Source: Firmicutes bacterium ASF500
Lineage (GTDB): Bacteria > Bacillota > Clostridia > Oscillospirales > Oscillospiraceae
Assembly (NCBI GenBank): GCA_000492175.2
Contig: CP097573.1
Coordinates: 1,550,001 to 1,614,000, forward strand
Direction of reading: 5' to 3'
Length of the DNA stretch: 64,000 bases
Shown here: in pieces, positions 44,390-53,200 of the stretch
Layout: every line of letters begins with the position of its first letter
How positions within the stretch are numbered: position 1 is the first letter of the stretch
Notes under the pieces: generated by a model
What the model was told of the DNA's origin: nothing
What the model saw: the letters and a program-made list of their open reading frames with translations, nothing else
The model's database searches: none
Translations under genes and position numbers: made by a program

Positions 44390-45490
44390 ATGAAAAAGAA
44401 CGTGAAAAAGGTCCTGACCCTGGCCCTGTCTCTGGCTATGGCCCTGTCCCTGGCCGCCTGCGGCGGCGGGAACGGCAATACCGGCTCCAACGTGGGCAGC
44501 GCCAGCGGAAGCGCCCAGGCTCCGGAGCCCGGCGCCGTCTTCAAAATCGGTATCTGCAACTATGTGGACGACGCCTCCCTGAACCAGATCAACAAAAACA
44601 TCCAGGCCCGGCTGGGGGAGCTGGGGGCGGAGAACGGCGTCAGCTTTAACATCGACTATGAGAACTGCAACCGTGACCCCGCCCTGATGAATCAGATCAT
44701 CTCCAACTTCCAGGCGAATAAGGTAGACCTGATGGTGGGCATCGCTACCCCCGTGGCCGTGTCTATGCAGGCCGCCACCGAGGACACCGACATCCCTGTG
44801 GTCTTCTCCGCCGTCTCCGACCCCATGGCGGAAAACGTGGCCCTGGTGGACAGCCTGGAGCACCCAGGCGGCAACATCACCGGCACCTCCGACTATCTGG
44901 ACACCAACTCCATCATGGACCTGATCTTTGCCATCAACCCCGATGTAAAGAAAATCGGCTTCCTCTATGACGTGGGTCAGGACTCCTCCGCCACCCCCAT
45001 CGCTCACGCCAAGGAGTATCTGGACGCCAAGGGCATCGCCTACGTGGAGCGCACCGGCACCAACGCCGCCGAGGTGACGCAGGCCGCCCAGGCCCTGGTG
45101 GCCGAAAAAGTGGATGCCGTCTTCACCCCCACCGACAACACCATTATGGAGTCCTATCTGGGCATCTACGAGATCTTTGTGGACGCCGGAATCCCCCACT
45201 ACACCGGAGCCGACTCCTTCGCCCTCAACGGCGCGTTCCTGGGCTACGGCGTGGACTACGCCAACCTGGGCCGTGAGACCGCCGATATGATCTTCGACAT
45301 CCTGTACAACAGCGCCTCCCCCGCCTCCATGGCCGTCAAGACCTTCGACAACGGCACCGCCACCGTCAACACCGAGACCTGCGAGGCCCTGGGCCTGAAC
45401 TATGAGGACGTGGCCTCTGTCCTCGCCCCCCTGTGTACCAAGGTCCAGACCATCACCACCGCCGAGAGCTTCGAGGATCTGAAGGGGTAA
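44390..45490 (+). CDS. trpX: Tryptophan ABC transporter substrate-binding lipoprotein
   Basis: 366 residues. Signal peptide with lipobox SLAAC, then an ABC_sub_bind domain: VFKIGICNYVDDASLNQINKNIQ, IATPVAVSMQAATEDTDIPVVFSAVSDP, HPGGNITGTSDYLD and the inter-lobe FTPTDNTIMES. This family (TrpX) is regularly found behind Trp T-boxes. GGAGGAACTC precedes the ATG at 44390. trpY follows after a 273-base gap that holds a small minus-strand gene. Confidence 0.92.
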   Translation: MKKNVKKVLTLALSLAMALSLAACGGGNGNTGSNVGSASGSAQAPEPGAVFKIGICNYVDDASLNQINKNIQARLGELGAENGVSFNIDYENCNRDPALMNQIISNFQANKVDLMVGIATPVAVSMQAATEDTDIPVVFSAVSDPMAENVALVDSLEHPGGNITGTSDYLDTNSIMDLIFAINPDVKKIGFLYDVGQDSSATPIAHAKEYLDAKGIAYVERTGTNAAEVTQAAQALVAEKVDAVFTPTDNTIMESYLGIYEIFVDAGIPHYTGADSFALNGAFLGYGVDYANLGRETADMIFDILYNSASPASMAVKTFDNGTATVNTETCEALGLNYEDVASVLAPLCTKVQTITTAESFEDLKG

Positions 45491-45496
45491 AAAAAC

Positions 45497-45521
45497 GGGA
45501 CCGGGGTCATTCCCCGGTCCC
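45497..45521 (-). terminator. Terminator of the small antisense-strand gene
   Basis: GGGACCGGGG and CCCCGGTCCC pair around TCATT. Only the minus-strand reading is followed by a T-run (GTTTTTTTACC), so it should stop the small gene and not the trp operon. Confidence 0.75.
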
Positions 45522-45524
45522 TGG

Positions 45525-45662
45525 TCAATCCTTTTTTGAGGCCCTTTTGATCAGCTCGTCTACCTTCCTTCGGGCGGATTCAATGTCTTCACAGCCGTCC
45601 AGGATCATACGCATCATTTCCAGTATCGTCTCAAATTGTTCATTCGTCATAACGTCTGTCAT
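45525..45662 (-). CDS. Small acidic/basic helical protein (45 aa) inside the trp operon
   Basis: Encoded on the minus strand between trpX and trpY. Begins MTDVMTNEQFETILEMMRM and ends with a basic tail ELIKRASKKD; probably one or two helices. It has GGAGGGAAAGGAT before the ATG, its own promoter (TTGCTT-N17-TATAAT, 45744-45716) and its own terminator. It overlaps the trp transcript in antisense, so it could interfere with trpY expression. Function unknown. Confidence 0.65.
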   Translation of the reverse strand: MTDVMTNEQFETILEMMRMILDGCEDIESARRKVDELIKRASKKD

Positions 45663-45715
45663 ATCCTTTCCCTCCATAGTGTCCCTGTGTTCAACAAATC
45701 GGGCCTTATGTATTT

Positions 45716-45744
45716 ATTATAACAGCTGAAAAGGCAAAAAGCAA
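45716..45744 (-). promoter_or_regulatory. Promoter of the 45-residue protein gene
   Basis: Minus-strand TTGCTT (45744-45739), 17 bases, TATAAT (45721-45716). It lies within the leader of trpY. Confidence 0.7.
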
Positions 45745-45763
45745 GTTTAAAGGAGGAACCACC

Positions 45764-46705
45764 ATGGACCTTTCCCCGCTGCTGGCCGTGGGGCAGACCG
45801 CCCTGGAGCTGGGGCTGATCTGCTCGCTCACCGTGCTGGCTCTGTTTCTGAGCTACTCCATGCTCAACGTCTGCGACCTGTCCACCGACGGCTGCTTTAC
45901 CCTGGGGGCGGCGGTGGGGGCCGTGGTGGCCGCCGCCGGACACCCCCTGCTGTCCATCCCCGCCGCTATGATCGCGGGGATGTGCTCCGGCTTTGTCACC
46001 GCCCTGCTCCAGACCAAGCTGGGCATCGACAGCCTTCTGGCCGGCATCATCGTCAACACCGGGCTGTACTCGGTAAATGTGGCCGTCATGTCCGGCTCCT
46101 CCCTGGTGAACCTGAACAAGAAGGACACCGTGTTCACCCTCACCAAGGGCCTGCTGGAGGGGACCCCTCTGGCGGGACAGCAAAGCGTCGTGGTGGCGGC
46201 GGTGGCGGTTATCCTGACAGTGGCCTTCCTCACCCTCTTCCTCAACACCCGGCTGGGCCTGGCGATCCGGGCCACCGGCAACAACCCGGATATGGTCCGC
46301 TCCTCCTCCATCAACCCGGTGTTCACCACCATCGTAGGGCTGTGCGTTGCCAACGCCTTCACCGGCCTGTCCGGCTGTCTCATGGCCCAGTCCCAGAAGC
46401 AGGCGGAGATCAACATCGGCAGCGGAATGGTGACCATCGCCCTGGCCTCACTTCTCATCGGCGGGACGCTGATGGGCCGGGGGGGCATCTTCACCCGGGC
46501 CGTTGGTATGGTGCTGGGCGCCTTTATCTTCCGGCTGGTCTACGCCGTGGCCCTGCAAATGGATATGCCCACCTTCATGCTCAAGCTGGTGTCCTCGGTG
46601 ATCGTGGCGCTGGCCATCGCCCTGCCCTATCTGAAGCAGCAATGGCCCACCATCTACCGCCGCCTGTCCTACAGGCAGGCCGCCGCGCGGAAGGGGGACA
46701 ACTGA
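45764..46705 (+). CDS. trpY: Tryptophan ABC transporter permease
   Basis: 313 residues, eight to ten membrane helices. LSTDGCFTLGAAVGAVVAAAGHP, SFLLAGIIV-like (here GIDSLLAGIIVNTGLYSVN) and LNTRLGLAIRATGNNPDMVRSSSIN are the branched-chain-type permease motifs of TrpY. GGAGGAACCACC precedes the ATG. One base separates its stop from trpZ. Confidence 0.92.
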   Translation: MDLSPLLAVGQTALELGLICSLTVLALFLSYSMLNVCDLSTDGCFTLGAAVGAVVAAAGHPLLSIPAAMIAGMCSGFVTALLQTKLGIDSLLAGIIVNTGLYSVNVAVMSGSSLVNLNKKDTVFTLTKGLLEGTPLAGQQSVVVAAVAVILTVAFLTLFLNTRLGLAIRATGNNPDMVRSSSINPVFTTIVGLCVANAFTGLSGCLMAQSQKQAEINIGSGMVTIALASLLIGGTLMGRGGIFTRAVGMVLGAFIFRLVYAVALQMDMPTFMLKLVSSVIVALAIALPYLKQQWPTIYRRLSYRQAAARKGDN

Positions 46706-46706
46706 C

Positions 46707-47492
46707 ATGCTGAACATTTCCAACATCTCCAAGACCTTCAACCCGGGCACGGTGAACGAGAAGCGGGCCATTTCCGGCCTGTCCCTCCATCTGGCCCCCG
46801 GCGATTTCGTCACCATCATCGGCTCCAATGGCGCGGGCAAGTCCACCCTGTTCAACGCCATCTGCGGGGACTTCCTCACCGACGCGGGGTCTATCGTCCT
46901 CAACGGCCGGGACATCACCTTTACCCCCGCCTTTCAGCGGGCCCGGCGCATTGGCCGTCTGTTTCAGGACCCCATGCGGGGCAGCGCTCCGGGAATGACC
47001 ATTGAGGAAAACCTGGCCCTGGCGGCGGGGAGCGGCGGCTGGCTGTCTCACGTCAGCCAGGGGGACAAAAAGCGGTTCCGGGACCGACTGGCCCTTCTGG
47101 ACATGGGCCTGGAGGACCGGATGAAGCAGCCCGTGGGCCTGCTGTCCGGCGGACAGCGCCAGGCCCTCACCCTGCTCATGTCCACCATGAACCCGCCCAG
47201 CCTGCTCCTCCTGGACGAGCACACCGCCGCCCTGGACCCGGGCACGGCGGAGAAGGTGCTCAAGCTCACCCGGGACGTCGTCGCCGAGCACAAGATCACC
47301 ACCATGATGGTCACCCACAACATGCAGCAAGCTCTGGAGCTGGGCAACCGCACCCTGATGATGGACAGCGGCAGTATCGTCCTGGACATCAGCGGCAAGG
47401 AGCGGGAGGGCCTGACCGTTCAGGACCTGCTGGAAAAATTCAAGGCCGGCGCGGGCAAAAATCTGGACAACGACCGGATCTTGCTGTCATAA
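46707..47492 (+). CDS. trpZ: Tryptophan ABC transporter ATP-binding protein
   Basis: 261 residues. Walker A IIGSNGAGKSTLFN, Q-loop LFQDPMRG, signature LLSGGQRQALTLLMS, Walker B LLLLDEHTAALDP (His in place of the usual Pro) and H-loop MVTHNMQQ. Last gene of trpXYZ, ending at a bidirectional terminator. Confidence 0.93.
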   Translation: MLNISNISKTFNPGTVNEKRAISGLSLHLAPGDFVTIIGSNGAGKSTLFNAICGDFLTDAGSIVLNGRDITFTPAFQRARRIGRLFQDPMRGSAPGMTIEENLALAAGSGGWLSHVSQGDKKRFRDRLALLDMGLEDRMKQPVGLLSGGQRQALTLLMSTMNPPSLLLLDEHTAALDPGTAEKVLKLTRDVVAEHKITTMMVTHNMQQALELGNRTLMMDSGSIVLDISGKEREGLTVQDLLEKFKAGAGKNLDNDRILLS

Positions 47493-47498
47493 AAATCA

Positions 47499-47527
47499 AT
47501 TCCCCACCCCGGTTCGGGGTGGGGAAT
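47499..47527. terminator. Bidirectional terminator
   Basis: ATTCCCCACCCC and GGGGTGGGGAAT pair around GGTTC. Confidence 0.8.
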
Positions 47528-47532
47528 CTGCT

Positions 47533-47793
47533 TTACTGGGCGGTGGGCTGCTGGTTGGAGAAGCGGGTGTAGGCCTGGCTCACCTTGGTCTGGGGGGCCT
47601 GCTCTACCTGATACCAGCCCTTGGACTGGGCCATTTTGAACAGGTCGGTCTGAATCTGATGGCTCTGGTTGAAGATTTTCAAAAAGTCATCCCGCAGAGA
47701 CAGACTGACGCACTCCGAGGCGAAGGTGTCATAGTTGGCGGACATCTTCTTCTCGCTGCAAATAAAATCGGTCATTCTCTCCTGGTCGTTCAT
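47533..47793 (-). CDS. CotF-like spore coat protein (86 aa)
   Basis: Sequence opens MNDQERMTDFICSEKKMSANYDTFASECVS, a coat F helix-pair motif, with AQSKGWYQVEQAPQTKVSQAY at the end. Probably a four-helix-bundle, ferritin-like fold assembled in the spore coat under mother-cell sigma factors. It lies 17 bases downstream of the 61-residue partner on the same strand. Confidence 0.85.
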   Translation of the reverse strand: MNDQERMTDFICSEKKMSANYDTFASECVSLSLRDDFLKIFNQSHQIQTDLFKMAQSKGWYQVEQAPQTKVSQAYTRFSNQQPTAQ

Positions 47794-47810
47794 GCTTGTG
47801 CCTCCTTTTA

Positions 47811-47996
47811 TCAGCGCAGATGGCCCAACAGGGTGTTGTAGTTTTCCAGATGCAGGCTGGCGCAGGACTGGAACTTGCTTTTCAGCTCCTGGTCCTGGCT
47901 GTCCTGGGCGGCGGACAGATACTTGCAGTGAAGCACCCGTTCAAAGTCCAGCTGGTCGGACAGGGCGGACAGCTCCTTGGTGGTCAGATTGGGCAT
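47811..47996 (-). CDS. CotF-related spore protein (61 aa)
   Basis: MPNLTTKELSALSDQLDFE opens the chain, then VLHCKYLSAAQDSQDQELKSK and HLENYNTLLGHL: the N-terminal half of a coat F bundle. With the 86-residue gene after it, it makes a split pair that together resembles a full CotF domain. GGAGGTTACC precedes the ATG. Confidence 0.8.
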   Translation of the reverse strand: MPNLTTKELSALSDQLDFERVLHCKYLSAAQDSQDQELKSKFQSCASLHLENYNTLLGHLR

Positions 47997-48065
47997 GGCG
48001 GTAACCTCCTTTAAACCCGGGGCGGACCCCGTTACTGGCAGTTAGTCTGTCCGGGAGGTTCCGCA

Positions 48066-48317
48066 TTATTCCAAAAATTTATCCCTTTTCCCTTTCAATC
48101 TAAGCCGAATAATTAGCTTTATTATGATGCCCACTATCAAAACAACAATCGTAAATAAGCCATAAACTAAAATGCTTGTGTACCACGGAGCAGACTGCAT
48201 AGCATATAAATCGGGATGTGTCTTGTAATCCCAAAATACATATATTCCATGTCCGATAAAAACGCCAATGAATGACCCGATTATTATGTTCAAAATACGA
48301 TTTATTTTTTTCAACAT
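48066..48317 (-). CDS. Small two-helix membrane protein
   Basis: 83 residues, two membrane helices (about 8-28 and 47-70) and a basic tail RLRLKGKRDKFLE. AT-rich compared with its surroundings. Start at 48317 has GGAAGTGA at nine bases; a TTG two codons earlier also fits the frame. No family recognised. Confidence 0.65.
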   Translation of the reverse strand: MLKKINRILNIIIGSFIGVFIGHGIYVFWDYKTHPDLYAMQSAPWYTSILVYGLFTIVVLIVGIIIKLIIRLRLKGKRDKFLE

Positions 48318-48456
48318 AAGCAATCACTTCCATAAATTTTCGATTTGTTGAGCCAATTATAGCACAGGGTGCCTGTCATATCAATGTTCCTCTGTAAAAA
48401 TCGCCGGGGTTACATTCCAAAACGCTTATTTTAAATGGGACCTCACGAATCACAGC

Positions 48457-48485
48457 TTGAAGCGGAACATCCGCTATGGTATAAT
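48457..48485 (+). promoter_or_regulatory. Promoter of the 184-residue membrane protein gene
   Basis: TTGAAG (48457-48462), 17 bases, TATAAT (48480-48485). Confidence 0.75.
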
Positions 48486-48530
48486 CAAATTGACGATTTC
48501 AGGTTTGCAAAACGGAAGGAGGCTTCTTTT

Positions 48531-49085
48531 ATGCGCAGTCGAAGCCATATCGCCCTGCTGGCAGGCTTTTTTGCCTCTCTGGCGCTGTATGTCCTCCTGT
48601 TTTTCTGGGAGGCACCCCTAACGTTGAGCGAGCCGCGAGCCGTCCTGCTGCTCTCCTTCTCCGCCGTCCCCGCCTTCTGCCTCCAGCTGTGGCTGTGCCG
48701 GCTGGAGCATGTCCGCTGGACCCGCTGGCTCCCCCTCTGCGCCCTGCTCCTTTTGGCCCTGGTCGGGGCGGCATACCTCTTCGGGCTCGTGGGCAGCGGC
48801 TGGGACGCCTTGGGCGGCGGGTTCCTTCTATGCTGGTGCGTTGCCCCGGCGGCTGGGTTTGACCTGGGCTGGCTGGCTCACGGCGGAAGGCTCCCCCGCA
48901 GACTGGGCGCGGCGGGGTTGGCCGCCCTGCTGGCGGTCTATGCGGGGCTCAAGATTTTGGGCGGTCCCCGGCCATTTTTCCCGCGGTTCGAGCTGGCAGA
49001 CCTGCCCGCCCTGGCCGTCCTGACCGCGGGGGCATGGCTGCTGCTTCGGAAAGAGGGCCGCGTAAACAAGAGGGGGAACGAATGA
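48531..49085 (+). CDS. Polytopic membrane protein, unknown function
   Basis: 184 residues, six hydrophobic segments, with Leu/Ala/Trp-rich helices and a basic end KEGRVNKRGNE. AAGGAGG precedes the ATG at 48531. Own promoter and terminator. No conserved motif recognised. Confidence 0.65.
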   Translation: MRSRSHIALLAGFFASLALYVLLFFWEAPLTLSEPRAVLLLSFSAVPAFCLQLWLCRLEHVRWTRWLPLCALLLLALVGAAYLFGLVGSGWDALGGGFLLCWCVAPAAGFDLGWLAHGGRLPRRLGAAGLAALLAVYAGLKILGGPRPFFPRFELADLPALAVLTAGAWLLLRKEGRVNKRGNE

Positions 49086-49139
49086 CGTGAGGCTTCAAAA
49101 TCATAGCGCGCGTCAGCGTATCACAACGATTCCCGTTTC

Positions 49140-49176
49140 CGGGCAGTGTCCATGATGGATAACTGCCCGTTTTTCA
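49140..49176 (+). terminator. Terminator before the sigma factor gene
   Basis: CGGGCAGT pairs with ACTGCCCG around a loop that itself folds (TCCATGATGGA), followed by TTTTT. Confidence 0.75.
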
Positions 49177-49282
49177 TTCAATGGAAAAAATTTTTTTGCC
49201 CGCTGGGATTTTTCACCCCCCTGACGGATATTACTTGGTGAAAGGCCTTTCCAGAGAACAGATTTCCAAGGAGGTGAGCAGC

Positions 49283-49792
49283 TTGACCCAGGAGGCGTTT
49301 GCCCAAGCTGCCCGGACTTATGGCGACACCGTGTACCGCGTCGCCCTCCACGCCCTGAACCGGCGGGAGGACGCCGAGGACGTGACGCAGACCGTGCTTT
49401 TAAGGCTGTACGAACGCGACAAGGAGTTTGAGAGCGAGGAGCACATGAAGCACTGGCTTCTCCGGGTGGCGGTGAACGAGAGCCGCAGGGTGCTGCGCTC
49501 CTTCTGGCGGCGGTCCTGCGTCCCCCTGGAGGAGTGGCGGGAGGAGGCCGCCCCGGAGGACCCGGCCAAGGCCGAGGTGATGCGGGCGGTGATGGCCCTG
49601 GAGCCCAAATACCGGGTGGCCGTCTACCTCTACTACTACGAGGGGCTGTCCGTGGCCGAGACCGCCGCCGCCATGAAGGCCAAGGTGTCCACCGTCCAGA
49701 CCTGGCTGCTCCGGGCAAGAGAGCGGCTGCGGAGGTCGCTGACCGAAGAGAAGGAGGGATCTGTCTATGTTCGACCCGAAATTATACCGTGA
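49283..49792 (+). CDS. ECF-type sigma-70 factor
   Basis: 169 residues from TTG 49283, which has AAGGAGGTGA at ideal spacing; the frame is open further upstream without a better site. Region 2: ARTYGDTVYRVALHALNRREDAEDVTQTVLLRLYE; region 4: PKYRVAVYLYYYEGLSVAETAAAMKAKVSTVQTWLLRARERL. It overlaps the membrane-bound partner gene by 26 bases, the usual sigma/anti-sigma arrangement. The trigger is unknown. Confidence 0.9.
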   Translation: MTQEAFAQAARTYGDTVYRVALHALNRREDAEDVTQTVLLRLYERDKEFESEEHMKHWLLRVAVNESRRVLRSFWRRSCVPLEEWREEAAPEDPAKAEVMRAVMALEPKYRVAVYLYYYEGLSVAETAAAMKAKVSTVQTWLLRARERLRRSLTEEKEGSVYVRPEIIP

Positions 49793-50447
49793 AGCCTGCC
49801 GGGAGCTGAAGGCTCCCGAGAACAGAATCGAGGAGATCATCGCTATGACAAACAATACTGACAAGAAGAAAATGCGCCCCCTGCGCACCGCCCTGATCTG
49901 CGCCGCCGCTGCGGCTATGATGGTGGTCAGCGTCGCCGCCGCCAACCCGGAGGGAGTGGAGGATATCTGGCTCACCCTGCGGAACGCCATTCGGGTGGAC
50001 CAGTACCGGACAGATGTGGTTACGGACAGCGGAGAAAAGGTATCTGTAATCTCCGTACCCCAGGCGCGGCTGGAGAACCGGGACGGCCGTGCTATTCTGA
50101 TGGTGAACGGCAAGGATGTGGCCGATATCACCGACGCTCTGGCCCGGGACCAGCACTATGTCTATGAGGATGTGGCCGAGGGCAGCAAAATCAGCGTGAC
50201 TGTGGACGGGACGATTGACGACTGGACTATGACAGCGGACGTGGGCAAGCTGGACGAGGACGGCACCTACAACTGGTTCGGCGGCGTGATTACCACCAGC
50301 GAGGACCAGGAGGACGCTCTGACGCCCGGTCAGATTTTTGAGGGTGATTTCTTTGGCGAAGTTTACGAAAGCGTGAGTATTACCGGCGATGAGGACCCGG
50401 ACGCGGAAGTTAAAGTTGGCGTCTATGAGATCACTGAAAACAACTGA
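49767..50447 (+). CDS. Probable anti-sigma factor, membrane-anchored
   Basis: 226 residues. A cytosolic N-terminus (MFDPKLYREACRELKAPENRIEEIIAMTNN) with an amphipathic helix is followed by one membrane segment (about 40-58) and an acidic outside domain. It overlaps the sigma gene, so it most likely holds that sigma factor. No zinc motif (HxxxCxxC) is seen, so it is not a ZAS-type anti-sigma. Confidence 0.75.
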   Translation: MFDPKLYREACRELKAPENRIEEIIAMTNNTDKKKMRPLRTALICAAAAAMMVVSVAAANPEGVEDIWLTLRNAIRVDQYRTDVVTDSGEKVSVISVPQARLENRDGRAILMVNGKDVADITDALARDQHYVYEDVAEGSKISVTVDGTIDDWTMTADVGKLDEDGTYNWFGGVITTSEDQEDALTPGQIFEGDFFGEVYESVSITGDEDPDAEVKVGVYEITENN

Positions 50448-50472
50448 AAACAATCGCACACAGCCTTAAATC

Positions 50473-50507
50473 AAAACAGCGGGCCGGTAAACCGGCCCGC
50501 TGTTTTT
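50473..50507. terminator. Bidirectional terminator
   Basis: AAAACAGCGGGCCGGT and ACCGGCCCGCTGTTTT pair around AA, between convergent genes. Confidence 0.9.
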
Positions 50508-50511
50508 GTTC

Positions 50512-53172
50512 TTACACCGCGTCGTCCTTCCGCATAAAGAGAAGTCCGAAGGACTCCGGACCGCAGTTGCTCGCCACGGCGGCGGAGGCCTTTTGAAGGT
50601 AGACCCGCTCAAAGGGGCAGTATTGCTGGACCAGGCCCTGAATGTACTGGAGCTTCCGCTCATCCAGCCCGGAATAGGTGAGGATCAAAACGCGCCGGTC
50701 AATGCTTCTGGACTCCTGGAGCACTCTTCGGACGTATTTTTTCGCCGTGCGGGTAAAGCCGCCGATCTCCATGCTGCCCACCACCATCCTGCTCTTTTTC
50801 AGCACAAGGACCGGGTGCAGAAGCAGCGCGTCGCAGAGAATCTGTATGCGCCGGGAGAGGTGGCCGGTCTGACGCATCATGTGGGTGGTGTTCAGCAGAT
50901 AGGAGGTGGAGATGTACCGCTCCATCCGCTTGACCGCCTCCACAATCTCCGCCTTTCCGGCGTGGTGCTCCGCCAGATGGGCGGCCCGCAGTACCGCCAG
51001 ACCCATACCGCTGGACAGGTGGCCCGAGTCCAGCACCGTGACATTCTCGAAGGATTTTGCCGCCTCCAGGGCGTTCTGATACCCGTCGCTGACGTGGCGC
51101 GCCATGGTGATGTGAATCACGTTCTGGGCTTCGGTCAGCTTCTCGGCGAAGAAGCGCTCATAGTCCTCCACGTCGGGGGGCTGGGAGGTCCCCCTCTTCC
51201 CCTGGGCGATGTGGGCCAGCAGCTCGTCTGGCATCAGCTCCTGGCCATCCAGGAACCGGCCCGCCTCGGTGCGGACGTAGTAGGGGCAGACCGGGATGCT
51301 GAACATTTGAAGCAGCTCCTCCGGCAGGTCGCACACGCTGTCCGTCGTCACCAGGACGGAGCGCCGCTTGACCGGCTCGAAGATCAGCACGTCCTTATCC
51401 AGTTCCGCCTGTCCCGTCTCCTCGCAGAGATATACCAGCTCCTTGGGCAGGATGCTCAGCACCGCCGCCTCCAAAAGCGCGCCGCTGACCGGCTTGGCCA
51501 GATAGCCGCTGAAGCCCTCCTTCCGGTAGAGCTGCTGGTTATCGCTGCCCGCGTTGGCGGTGAGGGCCACCACCGGCGCCGTCTGACACAGGCCGCCCGG
51601 CTGGGCCCGCAGGGCGTGGAGGCATTCGATTCCGTCCATCTCGGGCATCATGTGGTCCATCAAAATGCAGTCGTAGTGGTGGTTCTGAGTCAGCTTCAGG
51701 CACTCCGCCCCGCTGGAGGCGGTGTCGATCTGAATCCTCGTCTCGGCCAGCAGCTTGGTGACCACCATCAGGTTCATGTCGTTGTCATCCACCACCAGGA
51801 TGTGGGCGTCGGGGGCCTCGAAGCTCTGCTGATAGGCTCCGCCCTCGTGAATCCTGGCCCGGGAGGCCAGGGTGAAGGTCCCCAGCTCCTTTTCGTCCAC
51901 AATGTCCTGCTCCAGCGCGACGATGAACTTGGAGCCCTTGGTATAGACGCTGTTGACGCTGATCTCGCCGCCCATCAGGTCCACCAGCTGCTTGACGATG
52001 CTCAGCCCCAGGCCGGTGCCCTCGATGTGGCGGTTTTTCTCCTCGTCCACCCGGCGGAAGGCGTTGAACAGATAGGGGATGTTCTCCTTCTTCACCCCCT
52101 GGCCGGTGTCCTCCACCGAGTACCAGACCATCACCCGGTTGAGCCCCTGGCGCTCACAGCGGACGGAGAGGGTGACCGAGCCCTCGCTGGTGTATTTCAC
52201 CGCGTTGTTCAGAAGGTTAATCAAGATCTGCTTGATGCGCACCTCGTCGCCGCAGAGCATGCTGGGGATGGACGGGTCCACATGGAGCTTGAACTCCAGC
52301 CCCTTCTCCTTGGCCTTGACCCAGATGATGTTGACGATCTCGGAAAAGAGGGTGCCCGTCTCATAGGCGGCGTTGATGACCTCCATCTTTCCCGACTTGA
52401 TCTTGGAGATATCCAAAATGTCGTTAATCAGGGTGAGGAGCAGTTTGCTGGCCCCCTGGATGTTTCTGGCGTTCTCCGCCACCTCCGGCGGGATGTCCCC
52501 CCGGAGGGTGATCTCGTTCAGGCCGATGATGGTGTTGATGGGGGTGCGAATCTCGTGGCTCATGCTGGAGAAGAAATGATTTTCCGCCTGATTCAGCTCC
52601 TCGATCTCTTTTTTCTGCTGCTGGGTCAGGGCGTTTTCCTCCTCATACATCCGGTTCAGGAACATGAGCAGCACGCTGGTCAGAAGGCCCACCATGACCA
52701 TGGAGAAGGCGGAGTCGAAGAAGGAGCGCTGTTGGGTGCTCCCGGCGGCCAGCTCAGGGAAATAGAAGGCGATGCCGTAGCACAGCAGGGTCTCCGCCGC
52801 GCAGAGCACGAAAAACACCAGCATGCGATTCCCGTGGAGGGTGATGCAGACGTAGATAAAGCAGAGGACGAACCACTCCGGCACCCCGCTGTAAAATCCG
52901 CCCGCCGTGAAGAAGGTGAAGGGGAACAGGACCAGAAGCAGGACCACGATGGCCGTGGCCCCCGCCTGAAGCTGCTCCTTTTGGATACTGAACCGGGCAA
53001 TCTCCGAGATCGCCACCAGGCTCAGAACCAGTATGAAGATATTCAGCACACTCCTGCCCATGGGCAGGGTAAAGATCAGCGCTACCATGCAGATCGCCGT
53101 GGAAATGCGGAACATCCGCTCACGCAGGCTGATCCTGTGGTCCAGGATGATGTCAAACCATTTTTTAATCAC
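50512..53172 (-). CDS. Hybrid histidine kinase fused to a C-terminal DegV domain
   Basis: 886 residues. Residues about 24-170 are membrane helices; HisKA has SHEIRTP (His206); the ATPase has NLLNNAVKY, VEDTGQG and GTGLGLSIVKQL; a receiver spans about 457-575 (Asp506 in ILMDHMMP). Residues about 605-886 are a full DegV domain: VLVTTDSVCDLPEELL, GTSQPPDVEDY, ITMARHVSDGYQNAL, VTVLDSGHLSSGMGL and LLHPVLVLKK, the folds that bind a fatty acyl chain in DegV/FakB proteins. The N-terminal sensor has no extracellular domain, so the DegV part may sense or carry a lipid. Third gene of the receiver, kinase, kinase operon, 28 bases after the second. Confidence 0.88.
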   Translation of the reverse strand: MIKKWFDIILDHRISLRERMFRISTAICMVALIFTLPMGRSVLNIFILVLSLVAISEIARFSIQKEQLQAGATAIVVLLLVLFPFTFFTAGGFYSGVPEWFVLCFIYVCITLHGNRMLVFFVLCAAETLLCYGIAFYFPELAAGSTQQRSFFDSAFSMVMVGLLTSVLLMFLNRMYEEENALTQQQKKEIEELNQAENHFFSSMSHEIRTPINTIIGLNEITLRGDIPPEVAENARNIQGASKLLLTLINDILDISKIKSGKMEVINAAYETGTLFSEIVNIIWVKAKEKGLEFKLHVDPSIPSMLCGDEVRIKQILINLLNNAVKYTSEGSVTLSVRCERQGLNRVMVWYSVEDTGQGVKKENIPYLFNAFRRVDEEKNRHIEGTGLGLSIVKQLVDLMGGEISVNSVYTKGSKFIVALEQDIVDEKELGTFTLASRARIHEGGAYQQSFEAPDAHILVVDDNDMNLMVVTKLLAETRIQIDTASSGAECLKLTQNHHYDCILMDHMMPEMDGIECLHALRAQPGGLCQTAPVVALTANAGSDNQQLYRKEGFSGYLAKPVSGALLEAAVLSILPKELVYLCEETGQAELDKDVLIFEPVKRRSVLVTTDSVCDLPEELLQMFSIPVCPYYVRTEAGRFLDGQELMPDELLAHIAQGKRGTSQPPDVEDYERFFAEKLTEAQNVIHITMARHVSDGYQNALEAAKSFENVTVLDSGHLSSGMGLAVLRAAHLAEHHAGKAEIVEAVKRMERYISTSYLLNTTHMMRQTGHLSRRIQILCDALLLHPVLVLKKSRMVVGSMEIGGFTRTAKKYVRRVLQESRSIDRRVLILTYSGLDERKLQYIQGLVQQYCPFERVYLQKASAAVASNCGPESFGLLFMRKDDAV

Positions 53173-53200
53173 ACAAAGCTCCGCTCCTTTTCACATGGTC

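Noticed and set aside
45497..45521. Attenuator between trpX and trpY
   Set aside because: The hairpin has no T-run on the plus strand; its T-run follows on the minus strand, matching the small antisense-strand gene.
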